From Candidatus Poribacteria bacterium (GTDB taxonomy: Bacteria; Poribacteria; WGA-4E; UBA9662): 15,430 nucleotides of DNA. Location of the stretch: contig PACG01000057.1 of the NCBI GenBank assembly GCA_002699335.1, positions 1 to 15,430 of the forward strand. Direction: 5' to 3'. The notes beneath the pieces were generated by a model. It did no database searches. It was given only the letters and a program-made list of their open reading frames with translations, and was not told the DNA's origin. The translations under genes and the position numbers were made by a program. The stretch's first letter is position 1. Each line of letters opens with the position of its first letter. Below, piece after piece: positions 1 to 7,226 of the stretch.

Positions 1-33
1 CCAGACCCTGATTTTAGCCCAATATTTTTATTG

Positions 34-90
34 CTGTTTCGTTTTTAGACACCCTCTTAGGCGTGTCAGAAGATAATTTCGACGAAACAG
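34..90 (+). repeat. Nested inverted repeat in leader of IS4-type transposase
   Basis: A perfect 9-bp inverted repeat (CTGTTTCGT at 34-42 and ACGAAACAG at 82-90) encloses a second small stem (GACAC at 48-52 with GTGTC at 63-67). It sits just upstream of an AAGGAGG ribosome binding site (101-107) and the TTG start of the transposase remnant. Structured leaders that block read-through expression are known for several insertion sequences; applying that role here is inference. Confidence 0.5.
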
Positions 91-112
91 GTTATCATTT
101 AAGGAGGAAGCA

Positions 113-1262
113 TTGAAAGGCAGTAGGAAGCAAGGAGAAGAAATGGCAGCCCAAGTAGTCAGCAGAAAAGAGATGGCTCAGAAAGAACAGATTGTGTTTC
201 AACAAATTTTCTCGGACCAGCAGTTAGCGCCACTATTGGTCAAACATCCACTTCCAGATGAAAGAAGAAGGAAGTTGCTTGGACCTAGTTTCCTCTGATG
301 GGTGGTTTTTTCGGCCGCTGAACCCTGGCCTCCAGGTTCCTTGCTCATAGGCTTCTTGGTGGCAGCTATAGCCTGACTCTTTCCCCCAGCTAAAGTGAGC
401 CGTTGATCCAACAAGGCGTTGAGCCAGCGACTGACAGAAATTAACTGGCACCTGTTTCGAGGCGTGTACACACTAGATCGCTACCCGCGAATTCTTGGGA
501 TCAAAGAAGTCAAGTTCTTGGGCCAATTCCAACCGGCCTTTGCGATTGATGACAGCGGGGTCGCCCTCAGCCAGAAACTGGAGGCGATGTTCCAAAGTCT
601 TCACCACCAACATGCTAGCCTGAGGCTAAACACTGAGTATTCCTTAAAGGTCGCCGCCGTCACCAAACTGCAAGTTGGTCCCGGCCGACGACATGAGAAC
701 CAGTTCTCATTCGTTACCCACAGCCTAACTGTCTCTATCGGCTCGACTTGGGCGATTGGTCTTTCCGCTGAATGAAGAAAATCACTGCCGCCGGCAGTTT
801 CTTGCTCCTGCGCCTGAACAGCAATTGTAACTTGCTAATCGTTAAAGCTGGTGCCTGCCAATTACAACATTTGGTTGGTCGACGTTTGTCTGAAATCGAC
901 CCTTTCCTAGCCGCGCATGGTGCCGACGGCCAAAGAATCTGCTCCACTTGGAGAACATTATTTGCTGAACCAGGAATGGCATTATGATCGAAATTGACTC
1001 CGCCCTCATTTTCTACCAACTAACCCGTATCTTGATCGCCTTGGCTGCTCAAAAGTCAGATCGCTCCAGACATGAGTTTAGTTTTGAACGTGGGCAGAAA
1101 CTAATTCGCGGCTTGCTACGGTCTCATTTCGATCGATTTTTGCAGCCATCCGCGCAGGCGGTGGGTCTTATCTTCCGACCACCCATTGAGATGGTGGCCG
1201 TTATGGGCTTGGCCTCTTCTTTGCCCTCACCATTGTTGAACTCAACTATTAACTTAGCTTAA
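113..1262 (+). pseudogene. Decayed IS4-type (DDE) transposase
   Basis: This is the remnant of a DDE transposase of the IS4 type. It starts at TTG 113 behind an AAGGAGG site. The N-terminal part (frame of 113) carries a QQLAPLLVKHPLPDE-like segment. The same frame, interrupted by TGA codons near 296, 374 and 401, continues into SQRLTEINWHLFRGVYT and FQPAFAIDDSGVALSQKLEA, which resembles the first-aspartate region (usual form AIDGS.L..L..KL). After 772 the frame changes to SFLLLRLNSN, typical of the segment after the second aspartate. After 984 it changes again to ALIFYQLTRILIALAAQ and FSFERGQKLIRGLL, the usual C-terminal part. The Y-R-E-K signature expected between these last two blocks is not visible, so an internal deletion is likely. 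Not functional. Terminal repeats could not be defined; the left end may lie outside the window. Family assignment rests on remembered consensus patterns. Confidence 0.75.
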
Positions 1263-1310
1263 GTTGACGCTTATGGGCTGTGCATATCAGCTTTAGTCGA
1301 TTCAAACCGG

Positions 1311-1339
1311 TTGCAGTCAATGCAAAAATATGGTACACT
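1311..1339 (+). promoter_or_regulatory. Extended -10 promoter for zinc-ribbon/polyprenyl synthase genes
   Basis: TTGCAG (1311-1316), 17-bp spacer, TACACT (1334-1339) preceded by TGG, giving an extended -10. It lies 49 bp upstream of the ATG at 1389 and downstream of the transposase remnant. Sequence match only. Confidence 0.55.
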
Positions 1340-1388
1340 GCGTTTCCGCGTTAATCTTAAATCTTAGCCGATAAATACTAACTTGCAG

Positions 1389-1751
1389 ATGTTTTATCAT
1401 CCAACGAAATGTCCCGATTGTACTCACAAAAGTCCTTTTGGCAAGGTGAGGTGTGTCAAGTGTTACAAGCGATTATACACAGACGACTTGAAACCGTTGC
1501 CAATGAGCGAACAATTCCCGCCCACGACACACAGACCAAAAGCACGGCACGACCGCTATACTCGTAAGCTGAGTGTCCTTAAAGCCCGTCAACCAGCTCT
1601 TTCACGAATTTCATCTTTGACCTCGATGGGAACATTTTTGTTCGATATTTCGATTGCAATGACCAAGGAATTTCGCCAAATCGAAAAAGATCTTTCTTAC
1701 GTTTGGAAGGTTATTTTTAAACCCTCACCCAACGATACCGACGACGAATAA
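1389..1751 (+). CDS. Small zinc-ribbon protein of unknown function
   Basis: I do not recognise a named family. The 120-aa product has two CxxC knuckles near the N-terminus (Cys8/Cys11 and Cys22/Cys25, ten residues between the pairs), which is the pattern of a zinc ribbon. The remainder is basic and rich in Ser/Thr/Pro up to about residue 70, followed by a moderately hydrophobic stretch (about 75-92) too weak to call a membrane segment and an acidic tail ending in DDE. I prefer the ATG at 1389 over an in-frame TTG two codons upstream; neither has a clear ribosome binding site. A promoter is found at 1311-1339, and the polyprenyl synthase follows 71 bp downstream in the same direction, so they are probably co-transcribed. 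Such ribbons often bind nucleic acid or proteins, but no role can be assigned. Confidence 0.7.
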   Translation: MFYHPTKCPDCTHKSPFGKVRCVKCYKRLYTDDLKPLPMSEQFPPTTHRPKARHDRYTRKLSVLKARQPALSRISSLTSMGTFLFDISIAMTKEFRQIEKDLSYVWKVIFKPSPNDTDDE

Positions 1752-1763
1752 GACCAAGGTCGC

Positions 1764-1841
1764 GTGACAGAAATAGATTCTACTTCACCGACACCTCTTC
1801 CACTTGATTCTGCTGCGAGTCCATGTTCCAATTGGCTTTAG
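1764..1841 (+). other. Possible 25-codon upstream ORF overlapping the synthase start
   Basis: A GTG at 1764, preceded by AAGG about six bases upstream, opens a 25-codon frame. It ends at TAG 1839-1841, 19 bases into the polyprenyl synthase. The synthase ATG at 1823 has no ribosome binding site of its own, so translation of this short frame could couple to it. The peptide has no recognisable features; chance is a real alternative. Confidence 0.25.
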
Positions 1842-2866
1842 ACTATTTACAAGAGACTCAGTCTAGGATCGAAGCCCGGATAGTTGACTTTCTTCCAAAG
1901 TCGCATTCAACCCCTGAAATCGAAAGATTTTATCGCCTGATGCTGGACTATCCGACCAGAGCCGGGAAACGGCTGCGACCAGCGCTGTGCCTGCTGATGT
2001 GTCAGGCTTTCGGTGGAGAGGTTAAGAAAGCCATCGATACGGCTGTCGCATTGGAACTTCTACAAAGCTGGCTCTTGATCCACGATGATATCGAAGATGC
2101 ATCTATTCTTCGTCGGGGTGTGCCGTGTCTACACCAGGAGTACGGAATCCCATTAGCCATTAATGTTGGTGATGGTTTGCACTGCAAAATGTGGGAAATG
2201 CTGATCCGGAATCAAGCGGATCTAGGATATGAGCTCACCTTTCAGGTCTTGTCTGAGTTCATCCAACTCAGCAATCGGGTTGTAGAAGGTCAACACATTG
2301 AACTGAGTTGGGTTGCCAACAATACCTGGACCTTAACTGAGCAAGACTACTGGCAGATGTGTGTACAGAAAACCGCCTGGTATACCTGCATTACCCCCTG
2401 TCGCTTGGGAGCACTCATCGGTGGTGCTGTGGCTAGTGAACTCGATGCCTTTATCGAAATTGGCATGGATCTGGGGGTTGCCTTCCAGATTCAGGATGAT
2501 GTGCTGAATCTGATCGGAGAAGAACACGTCTACGGGAAAGAGATTGGTGGAGATATTGAAGAAGGGAAAAGAACCTTAATCTTGATCCATCTATTTGAGG
2601 CCTGTTCCGAGGCGGAACAGGAGAAATTAACCCGGATTATGGATAAACCCAGAGGGGAAAAAACGGCAGATGATATTCAGGATGTTCTTGAGTTGGCGAA
2701 ACTTTATGGTTCGATTTCCTATGCCCAACAACGAGCTAAATCTTTAGCTGACAAAGCACATCAGGTATTTCAACACCGGTTTGCACATCTAAAAGACCCC
2801 GCTGCCCGGGAAGCGAAATCAGTTTTTTCTAACCTGATTCACTTTATCATCGACCGAAAGCATTAG
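1823..2866 (+). CDS. Polyprenyl (geranylgeranyl-type) diphosphate synthase
   Basis: Trans-isoprenyl diphosphate synthase, which condenses isopentenyl diphosphate with an allylic diphosphate to give a longer prenyl chain. The 347-aa length is normal. Family motifs in order: GKRLRP (48-53, diphosphate binding), first aspartate-rich motif HDDIED (87-92), RRG (97-99), KT (183-184) and second motif FQIQDDVLN (221-229). The second motif ends in Asn where the usual DDxxD has Asp; eukaryotic-type GGPP synthases also carry DDxxN here, so activity is expected. Chain length cannot be read with certainty. The product could feed quinone, carotenoid or lipid-carrier synthesis, but no such gene is nearby. 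The ATG at 1823 lacks a Shine-Dalgarno; no better in-frame start is visible. It follows the zinc-ribbon gene and precedes the aldolase gene by 83 bp. Confidence 0.9.
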   Translation: MFQLALDYLQETQSRIEARIVDFLPKSHSTPEIERFYRLMLDYPTRAGKRLRPALCLLMCQAFGGEVKKAIDTAVALELLQSWLLIHDDIEDASILRRGVPCLHQEYGIPLAINVGDGLHCKMWEMLIRNQADLGYELTFQVLSEFIQLSNRVVEGQHIELSWVANNTWTLTEQDYWQMCVQKTAWYTCITPCRLGALIGGAVASELDAFIEIGMDLGVAFQIQDDVLNLIGEEHVYGKEIGGDIEEGKRTLILIHLFEACSEAEQEKLTRIMDKPRGEKTADDIQDVLELAKLYGSISYAQQRAKSLADKAHQVFQHRFAHLKDPAAREAKSVFSNLIHFIIDRKH

Positions 2867-2903
2867 ATCTACATCGATTGCAAGTAGAAACAATACCTGG
2901 CGG

Positions 2904-2942
2904 TTTGAATCAAATTCAAATTAGATCATTAGAGGAAATGAT
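2904..2942 (+). promoter_or_regulatory. Operator-like dyad and RBS-presenting hairpin upstream of aldolase
   Basis: TTTGAAT (2904-2910) and ATTCAAA (2914-2920) form a perfect dyad with a 3-bp centre. Immediately after it, ATCATT (2925-2930) and AATGAT (2937-2942) form a 6-bp stem whose loop is exactly AGAGGA (2931-2936), the ribosome binding site of the aldolase gene (ATG 2950). Regulatory meaning is inferred. Confidence 0.4.
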
Positions 2943-2949
2943 ATAAACA

Positions 2950-4029
2950 ATGTCGAAAGTTGAAATTTCAGCAGGCAAGTTGAGACGAATTACCAAACTC
3001 GCAGATACGAAAGGGCGTTTCAAGATGATGGCCATCGACCAGCGGGGATCGATGCAGAAGGCTTTGGCAGAGGCCCTGAATGTGTCTTCGGACAATGTTA
3101 GCTACGAGCAAGTTGCAGAAATTAAAACGCTAATCACGCGAGTTTTGGCGCCATATGCCACTGCGGTCTTGACGGATCCCATTTTTGGCTACCCTTACTC
3201 AATTATGGAATTACCCCGCGATATTGCCACTCTATTAGCAGTTGAAAAATCCGGCTACGTCGATGACGGGATTGGTGAAAACGAACGGGCTTCAACTCCA
3301 ATTGATGGTTGGACAGTTGAAAAAGCACTTCGTTCTGGTGCAGATGCGATCAAATTGCTGGTCTACTATCATCCGGATGCTTCGCCTGAAGCCTGTGCCC
3401 ACCAGCAAGATTATGTCCGTCAAGTTGGAGAGGCCTGCGAAGCACAAGATGCGCCCTTCCTGCTAGAGCCCGTCAGCTATGCCCTTGATGGTGGATCAAC
3501 CAATAGGCTAGAATTCGCCCGACAAAAACCGGATCTGGTAATTCGGAGTGTCGAGGAGTTTACACAGCCAGAGTATAAAGTTGATATTTTGAAGCTGGAG
3601 TTCCCGGCTAACTTGAAGTTCTGTTCGGCTTACAGCGACCGGGATTTCTATGCAGGTGAAAGCTCCTACGATCTGGATCAGGTTAAGGATTTCTGCCGAC
3701 GGTTGGATGTGGTCTCAACCTTACCTTGGGTAATTTTGAGTGCAGGTGTCGATATCGAGGAGTTTATCGAAGACGTCAAGCTAGCGACAGAAGCAGGGGC
3801 CAGTGGGTTTTTGTGCGGTCGGGCCATTTGGAAAGAGGCTGTTCCCCTTTACCCGGATATCGACGCTGTTACTGAGTTCTTAACAGGTGAAGCCGCAGAG
3901 AACTTCGAAAATTCCAATGCGGCTGTCCAAAGTGCATTGCCATGGTTCGACCACAAAAAGTTTGGTGGGCTGCAACAAGTGAGGCTCTCTCAGCAGGGCG
4001 AAAATTGGTACGCCGACTACAACAGCTAA
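2950..4029 (+). CDS. lacD: Class I aldolase, tagatose-1,6-bisphosphate aldolase (LacD) type
   Basis: Cytoplasmic Schiff-base aldolase of the LacD/DeoC-like TIM-barrel family; LacD splits tagatose (and often fructose) 1,6-bisphosphate into dihydroxyacetone phosphate and glyceraldehyde 3-phosphate. The N-terminal MAIDQRGS motif (27-34) is typical. Glu173 (LLEP) and Lys215 (ILKLEFP) are separated by 42 residues, the same spacing as the catalytic Glu163/Lys205 pair in characterised LacD, so Lys215 is the probable Schiff-base lysine. The AIKLLVYYHPD segment (133-143) and a late SAGVD phosphate-binding region also fit. At 359 aa it is slightly longer than the usual 325 or so, with extra C-terminal residues. 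The AGAGGA ribosome binding site lies 13 bases upstream, in the loop of a small hairpin. No other lac/tagatose genes are present, so the physiological substrate is open (fructose or sulfosugar phosphates are possible). Confidence 0.88.
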   Translation: MSKVEISAGKLRRITKLADTKGRFKMMAIDQRGSMQKALAEALNVSSDNVSYEQVAEIKTLITRVLAPYATAVLTDPIFGYPYSIMELPRDIATLLAVEKSGYVDDGIGENERASTPIDGWTVEKALRSGADAIKLLVYYHPDASPEACAHQQDYVRQVGEACEAQDAPFLLEPVSYALDGGSTNRLEFARQKPDLVIRSVEEFTQPEYKVDILKLEFPANLKFCSAYSDRDFYAGESSYDLDQVKDFCRRLDVVSTLPWVILSAGVDIEEFIEDVKLATEAGASGFLCGRAIWKEAVPLYPDIDAVTEFLTGEAAENFENSNAAVQSALPWFDHKKFGGLQQVRLSQQGENWYADYNS

Positions 4030-4136
4030 AAGCAGGCAACTCAACTGAAAACAAATCTGTATTTTTTGGATCTACCAATCTGATGGGAGCCGCGTTGCCA
4101 ACAGGTCCGAATCGAATCTCATGTCTAATTGAAGAT

Positions 4137-4448
4137 TCACCAGCCTGGGGGGCGAAAATAATCCCAGATTTTTTGGAATAATCCTTTCAGGCCTGTTAAC
4201 TCCTGGTGTTGTTGTTCTATGTACTCCTTCAAAAGTGCTAACTCTAGCTTAACTTCAACGACTTCCTGTTGCCTTTCCTGTGACAGATCTGAGGCCTTTT
4301 TCAATCGTTCCAGGCGAGTTTCGAGCTTTGCAATCTGCGCGCGTTGCAAGGCATTGACCGCTTTGGTCGATTCGTAGGCATCCTCCTGGTTGAGCAGTTG
4401 TAGGCGAAGTTGGGAACGCTGAGAGGTCTTAGAATTAGGCCGTTGCAT
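4137..4448 (-). CDS. Small coiled-coil protein of unknown function
   Basis: This 103-aa protein has no recognised domain. Residues of about 20-95 are almost entirely helical heptads rich in Leu, Glu, Gln, Lys and Arg (for example AQIAKLETRLERLKKA and VKLELALLKEYIEQQ), predicting one long coiled coil. It ends in an aromatic tail, FQKIWDYFRPPGW. There is no signal peptide or membrane segment. The ATG overlaps the 3' end of the upstream amidotransferase gene by 14 bp, which suggests translational coupling and shared expression. Similar coiled-coil proteins act as scaffolds or dimerisation modules, but nothing in the sequence says which. The long open frame, coding-like composition and overlap favour a real gene. 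Confidence 0.65.
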   Translation of the reverse strand: MQRPNSKTSQRSQLRLQLLNQEDAYESTKAVNALQRAQIAKLETRLERLKKASDLSQERQQEVVEVKLELALLKEYIEQQHQELTGLKGLFQKIWDYFRPPGW

Positions 4449-5142
4449 CCAGAAACCGCTTAAACAGTTGTGCCGCTAGTGGATGGCGTTGCCACATTAA
4501 TTCTGGATGAAATTGAACGCCAACAGCGAAGGTATGATTAGGATTTTCGATAGCTTCAATGACACCATCGGTTGCCGTCGCTGTAACTACAAAACCTGGA
4601 GCCAGATCCCGGATAGCTTGATGGTGAAACGAGTTGACGCGCGATGTAGCCGCTCCGGCGGCTTGATAGAGGACTGAGTTAGTCTCAATTTGAATGGTAT
4701 GAGCTGCATACCAGCCAACCCCTTGTTGCGAGTGGTTGACATCGGAAGTCAGCAGTTGGGAGGGAATGTCCTGAAAAATGGTGCCGCCCATGGCAATGTT
4801 CATCATCTGTGCCCCACGACAAATACCAAAAGTCGGACGGTCATGGTCTAGCGCCTGCCTGATCAGGGAAAGTTCCATCTGATCTCGAATCGGATCTACT
4901 TGTCCAATCTTGGGATGTGGTTGTTCATTGAAGATCAGCGAATCGGGGTCGCCACCACCTGACAGTAGCAATCCGTCAGCTAGCGAGAGGTAGGAGGATA
5001 GGACCTCCGTATCTTCGGTCTGAGGCAACATAATAGCTGTACCACCAGCCGCTTCGATAGCTTGAGCATAGTGTAAAGAAAGCACATTTTCGTCCGAGTT
5101 AACACGACAAGTAATGCAGATGATGGGACGTTTCTGAACCAT
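4435..5142 (-). CDS. Class I glutamine amidotransferase-like hydrolase (peptidase C26, PuuD-like)
   Basis: A 235-aa member of the C26 family, which includes gamma-glutamyl-gamma-aminobutyrate hydrolase (PuuD) and other gamma-glutamyl hydrolases. The nucleophile is Cys108 in FGICRG, and the His212/Glu214 pair is in QFHPE. The GLLLSGGGDPD motif (57-67) and NSFHHQAI are also characteristic of the PuuD branch. Members hydrolyse gamma-glutamyl amides in polyamine or glutamate metabolism in the cytoplasm. The neighbouring hisA does not make this HisH, because the motifs belong to C26 and the genes are divergent. No ribosome binding site is seen before ATG 5140-5142. It overlaps the downstream coiled-coil gene by 14 bp. 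The family is clear; the exact substrate is not. Confidence 0.88.
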   Translation of the reverse strand: MVQKRPIICITCRVNSDENVLSLHYAQAIEAAGGTAIMLPQTEDTEVLSSYLSLADGLLLSGGGDPDSLIFNEQPHPKIGQVDPIRDQMELSLIRQALDHDRPTFGICRGAQMMNIAMGGTIFQDIPSQLLTSDVNHSQQGVGWYAAHTIQIETNSVLYQAAGAATSRVNSFHHQAIRDLAPGFVVTATATDGVIEAIENPNHTFAVGVQFHPELMWQRHPLAAQLFKRFLDATA

Positions 5143-5253
5143 AGGCGGAATAAAGCTTGATAGTACCGGCGGTTGGTATCGACCTACTGAGAAATTACCT
5201 CGGCCTGAGATCGTTTAAGGTTACGGATCTGATTCTAGGAGTATCAAACCCAA

Positions 5254-5973
5254 ATGCGAATTTTCCCGGCAATAGATCTTCGTGGCGGCAAGTGTGTCAA
5301 CCTGATTCAGGGACAAGCGGATGCCGAGACCGTCTTTTCTGAAGACCCGGTAGCCATTGCTAAATTATGGGCTGAACAAGGAGCCGAGTACTTGCATCTG
5401 GTCGATTTAGACGGTGCCTTCCAAGGGAAATCAGCCAACTTAGAGATTGTACAAGAGATTGTCCGCCGGGTTTCAATCCCGACTCAACTAGGTGGCGGCA
5501 TCCGCAACTCAGATCAGGTAAAACAGATTCTAGATCTAGGTGTTACCCGGGTGATTCTAGGAACCGCAGCATTGAAAGACCCGGCATTAGTTGAAAGTAC
5601 CTGCTCGCATTACCCAGCCCGGGTCGTGGTTGGTATCGATGCCAAAAACAGCTTAGTCGCCACTGAAGGATGGATTAACATCTCCGAACGGCCTGCTATC
5701 ACTTTTGCCCAAGAGGTGGTAGCATTAGGGGTGAAAACGATTGTTTACACCGATATCCAGAGCGATGGCATGCTGAAAGGGCCGAATGTGGTTGCAACCG
5801 CTGCGATCATAGAAACGCTGGATCCGTTGATTGAAGTGGTGGCCTCGGGCGGGATAGCAACCCTGGATGATCTCCGTCACTTGAAAGGAATCGGTTCGAC
5901 CGGAGCCATCATTGGCCGAGCCCTGTATACCCATCAACTAAGTCTGGAAGAGGCAATAGCTGCTGTCAGATAG
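5254..5973 (+). CDS. hisA: HisA, ProFAR isomerase of histidine biosynthesis
   Basis: Phosphoribosylformimino-5-aminoimidazole carboxamide ribotide isomerase, the fourth step of histidine synthesis, a cytoplasmic (beta/alpha)8 barrel. The full-length 239 aa match the family. Asp8 (PAIDLRGG) and Asp129 (GIDAKN) are the expected catalytic acids, with Thr166 in YTDIQSDGML. The phosphate-binding loops GGGIR (80-84) and SGGIA are present. AGGAG at 5237-5241, 12 bases before the ATG, supports the start. The gene stands alone: no hisH, hisF or other his gene is within the window. It is divergent from the C26 hydrolase and its stop lies 9 bp from the convergent gspG-like gene. Confidence 0.95.
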   Translation: MRIFPAIDLRGGKCVNLIQGQADAETVFSEDPVAIAKLWAEQGAEYLHLVDLDGAFQGKSANLEIVQEIVRRVSIPTQLGGGIRNSDQVKQILDLGVTRVILGTAALKDPALVESTCSHYPARVVVGIDAKNSLVATEGWINISERPAITFAQEVVALGVKTIVYTDIQSDGMLKGPNVVATAAIIETLDPLIEVVASGGIATLDDLRHLKGIGSTGAIIGRALYTHQLSLEEAIAAVR

Positions 5974-5982
5974 CTGGCGGAA

Positions 5983-6435
5983 TCACTCGTCAGCTCGAAT
6001 CCAACTGACGACATCTTCCCCTTCGCTAGTTCCGCCTTCAATCCCGTCCTTACCCAGTGAAACCAGATCATAGCCATTCGAGTCCCGCAACCCTGGCCGA
6101 ACATAGACGTATCGGTTTCCCCAAGGATCTACAGTCATCGGACTATCTAGATATGGTCCCTGCCAGTTAATTGGAATCGGTGCTACTTCTGGTCTTTCCC
6201 ATAGTGCAGTTAAGCCCTGCTCTGTCGATGGATAGTCGCCATTATCTTTAGCGTAGGTATCCAATGCAATACCAATTGTCTCAATTTCGTCTGTGGCCTG
6301 AGCTTGTAAGGCTTTGCCCGACTGGCCTAACAGGCGTGGGGCGAAAACCACCGCCACGATGACACCAACCACTAAAATACCGACTAACACCTGCGTAGAA
6401 GACAATCCAGATTGTCGCTGCCAAAAACTTGTCAA
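5983..6435 (-). CDS. gspG: GspG-like type II secretion major pseudopilin
   Basis: This 150-aa protein has the layout of a type II secretion major pseudopilin: a short basic leader, a prepilin peptidase site after Gly10, a hydrophobic helix (about 15-34), then the GspG C-terminal domain. The latter shows YPSTEQGLTALW, DPWGNRYVYVRPG and a calcium-site-like end, GYDLVSLGKDGIEGG...GEDVVSW. The mature N-terminus is LSSTQVLVG, so position +5 is Gln15 in place of the almost invariant Glu. The start is TTG, chosen because AAGGAGC lies five bases upstream and no ATG exists that keeps the prepilin leader. A strong promoter is found at 6463-6491. No other gsp gene is nearby, so it is an orphan; a pseudopilin of a related type IV filament system is an alternative. 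Confidence 0.85.
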   Translation of the reverse strand: MTSFWQRQSGLSSTQVLVGILVVGVIVAVVFAPRLLGQSGKALQAQATDEIETIGIALDTYAKDNGDYPSTEQGLTALWERPEVAPIPINWQGPYLDSPMTVDPWGNRYVYVRPGLRDSNGYDLVSLGKDGIEGGTSEGEDVVSWIRADE

Positions 6436-6462
6436 ATTAAGCTCCTTGGATTATATTTTCTC

Positions 6463-6491
6463 ATTTTAGCATATACCTGTTTACCTGACAA
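6463..6491 (-). promoter_or_regulatory. gspG: Extended -10 promoter for gspG-like gene
   Basis: On the minus strand: TTGTCA (6486-6491), 17-bp spacer, TAAAAT (6463-6468) preceded by TGC. It lies 28 bp from the TTG start at 6433-6435. Sequence match only. Confidence 0.6.
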
Positions 6492-6773
6492 GGTCTGTCC
6501 TACTACAGACTACATTGCAAAAACATTCAGATCTGTGGTTTATCAACGGCTCTTCCATCCTAACAAAAACCCAGTCATAGACTTATTTTTAACCCTTTAC
6601 CTGATATGAATATTGACCCTTTTGTCCAATTTGGACACACTAGAGGACACACGTCATCTCATGAATCCCTCGTATCTAGTCTATCGTGTAAGACAGGATG
6701 TTCCTACCTCTTCCGTTCGGTAATCATCGGTGATATCAAGGATATTTTACAGCAATTCCCTAAAGAACTAAAC
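6492..6773. other. Intergenic stretch without a convincing gene
   Basis: AT-rich spacer between the gspG promoter and the IS630 remnant. Short open frames exist on the + strand but show no family features or ribosome binding sites. The only notable element is a perfect dyad at 6623-6637 (TGTCCAA, one central T, TTGGACA), followed by a further GGACAC at 6645-6650. This could be an operator or chance. Confidence 0.4.
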
Positions 6774-7119
6774 CTAGCATCCACAATGCTTTAACCATCC
6801 CTGAATATTGCTTCACCTCTCTGTTTCCAAGGCTTCAGCCATATACTTTTCTCTCGTTCCTCTAATCTCTGACCGGCTTGGCTTCTTAAGAATGTCTTGA
6901 TCTGCGACCAACACTCCTTCTGTACCTGTTAAATCAGCTGAATCAGGAGGTTAGCATTTTAACCCCTCCTGCTTTCTCAACGCCTTCTTCTATGGTTGAT
7001 ACCTGATCACAGGATAAGTGATCTAAAATGACCATTTGACCAACTTTCAGTTCTGGCCGAAGACTTCTTCAACATAAGCAATCCAAAATATCTCCATTTA
7101 AATTAGCCTGAAAATATAC
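6774..7119 (-). pseudogene. IS630-type transposase remnant (C-terminal part)
   Basis: On the minus strand the translated fragments follow the C-terminal half of an IS630-family transposase. They run NLNGDI, then (in another frame) IAYVEEV, then PELKVGQMVILDHLSCDQ (second catalytic Asp region, usual form MDNLSSH), then a helix rich in Glu and Gly. After a frame change comes PPDSADL (usual PPYSPDLNPIE), and the end is GWLKHCGC before a TAG at 6774-6776 (usual W.KHCGY). Several frame changes and stops are present, and the N-terminal half with the first catalytic Asp is missing. The element is dead. Terminal repeats and the TA target duplication could not be identified. Confidence 0.75.
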
Positions 7120-7226
7120 TAAAGTTACAATTCCGGTTTTTTATAATTTGACTTAGGTAGTAAATTGGACCCAGTACTTTAGATTGGAAGCCGTGTAGGT
7201 CACATCAATAAAAAAGGAGAAAACCA

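Noticed and set aside
296..403. Three in-frame TGA codons in the IS4 remnant, suggesting UGA recoding
   Set aside because: Intact genes in the window (the dehydratase at 13107-13109 and the heptose kinase at 14498-14500) use TGA as their stop, and the remnant also has frameshifts, so ordinary decay is enough.
473..612. Minus-strand open frame (MLVVKTLEHRLQFLAEGDPAV...) that looks protein-like
   Set aside because: It is antisense to the IS4-type transposase remnant, whose + strand fragments match family patterns at both ends and across this stretch; the minus frame is short and has no recognisable family.
4030..4136. Intrinsic terminator between the aldolase and the coiled-coil gene
   Set aside because: A weak 6-bp inverted repeat (GAATCT/AGATTC near 4117-4138) is present but with a long loop and no T-run.
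4435..5973. Amidotransferase next to hisA as HisH
   Set aside because: The motifs are those of the C26/PuuD branch, the genes are divergent and no hisF is present.
6606..6794. Short + strand frame between the gspG promoter and the IS630 remnant
   Set aside because: No ribosome binding site or recognisable features, and its end overlaps the IS630 remnant in antisense.
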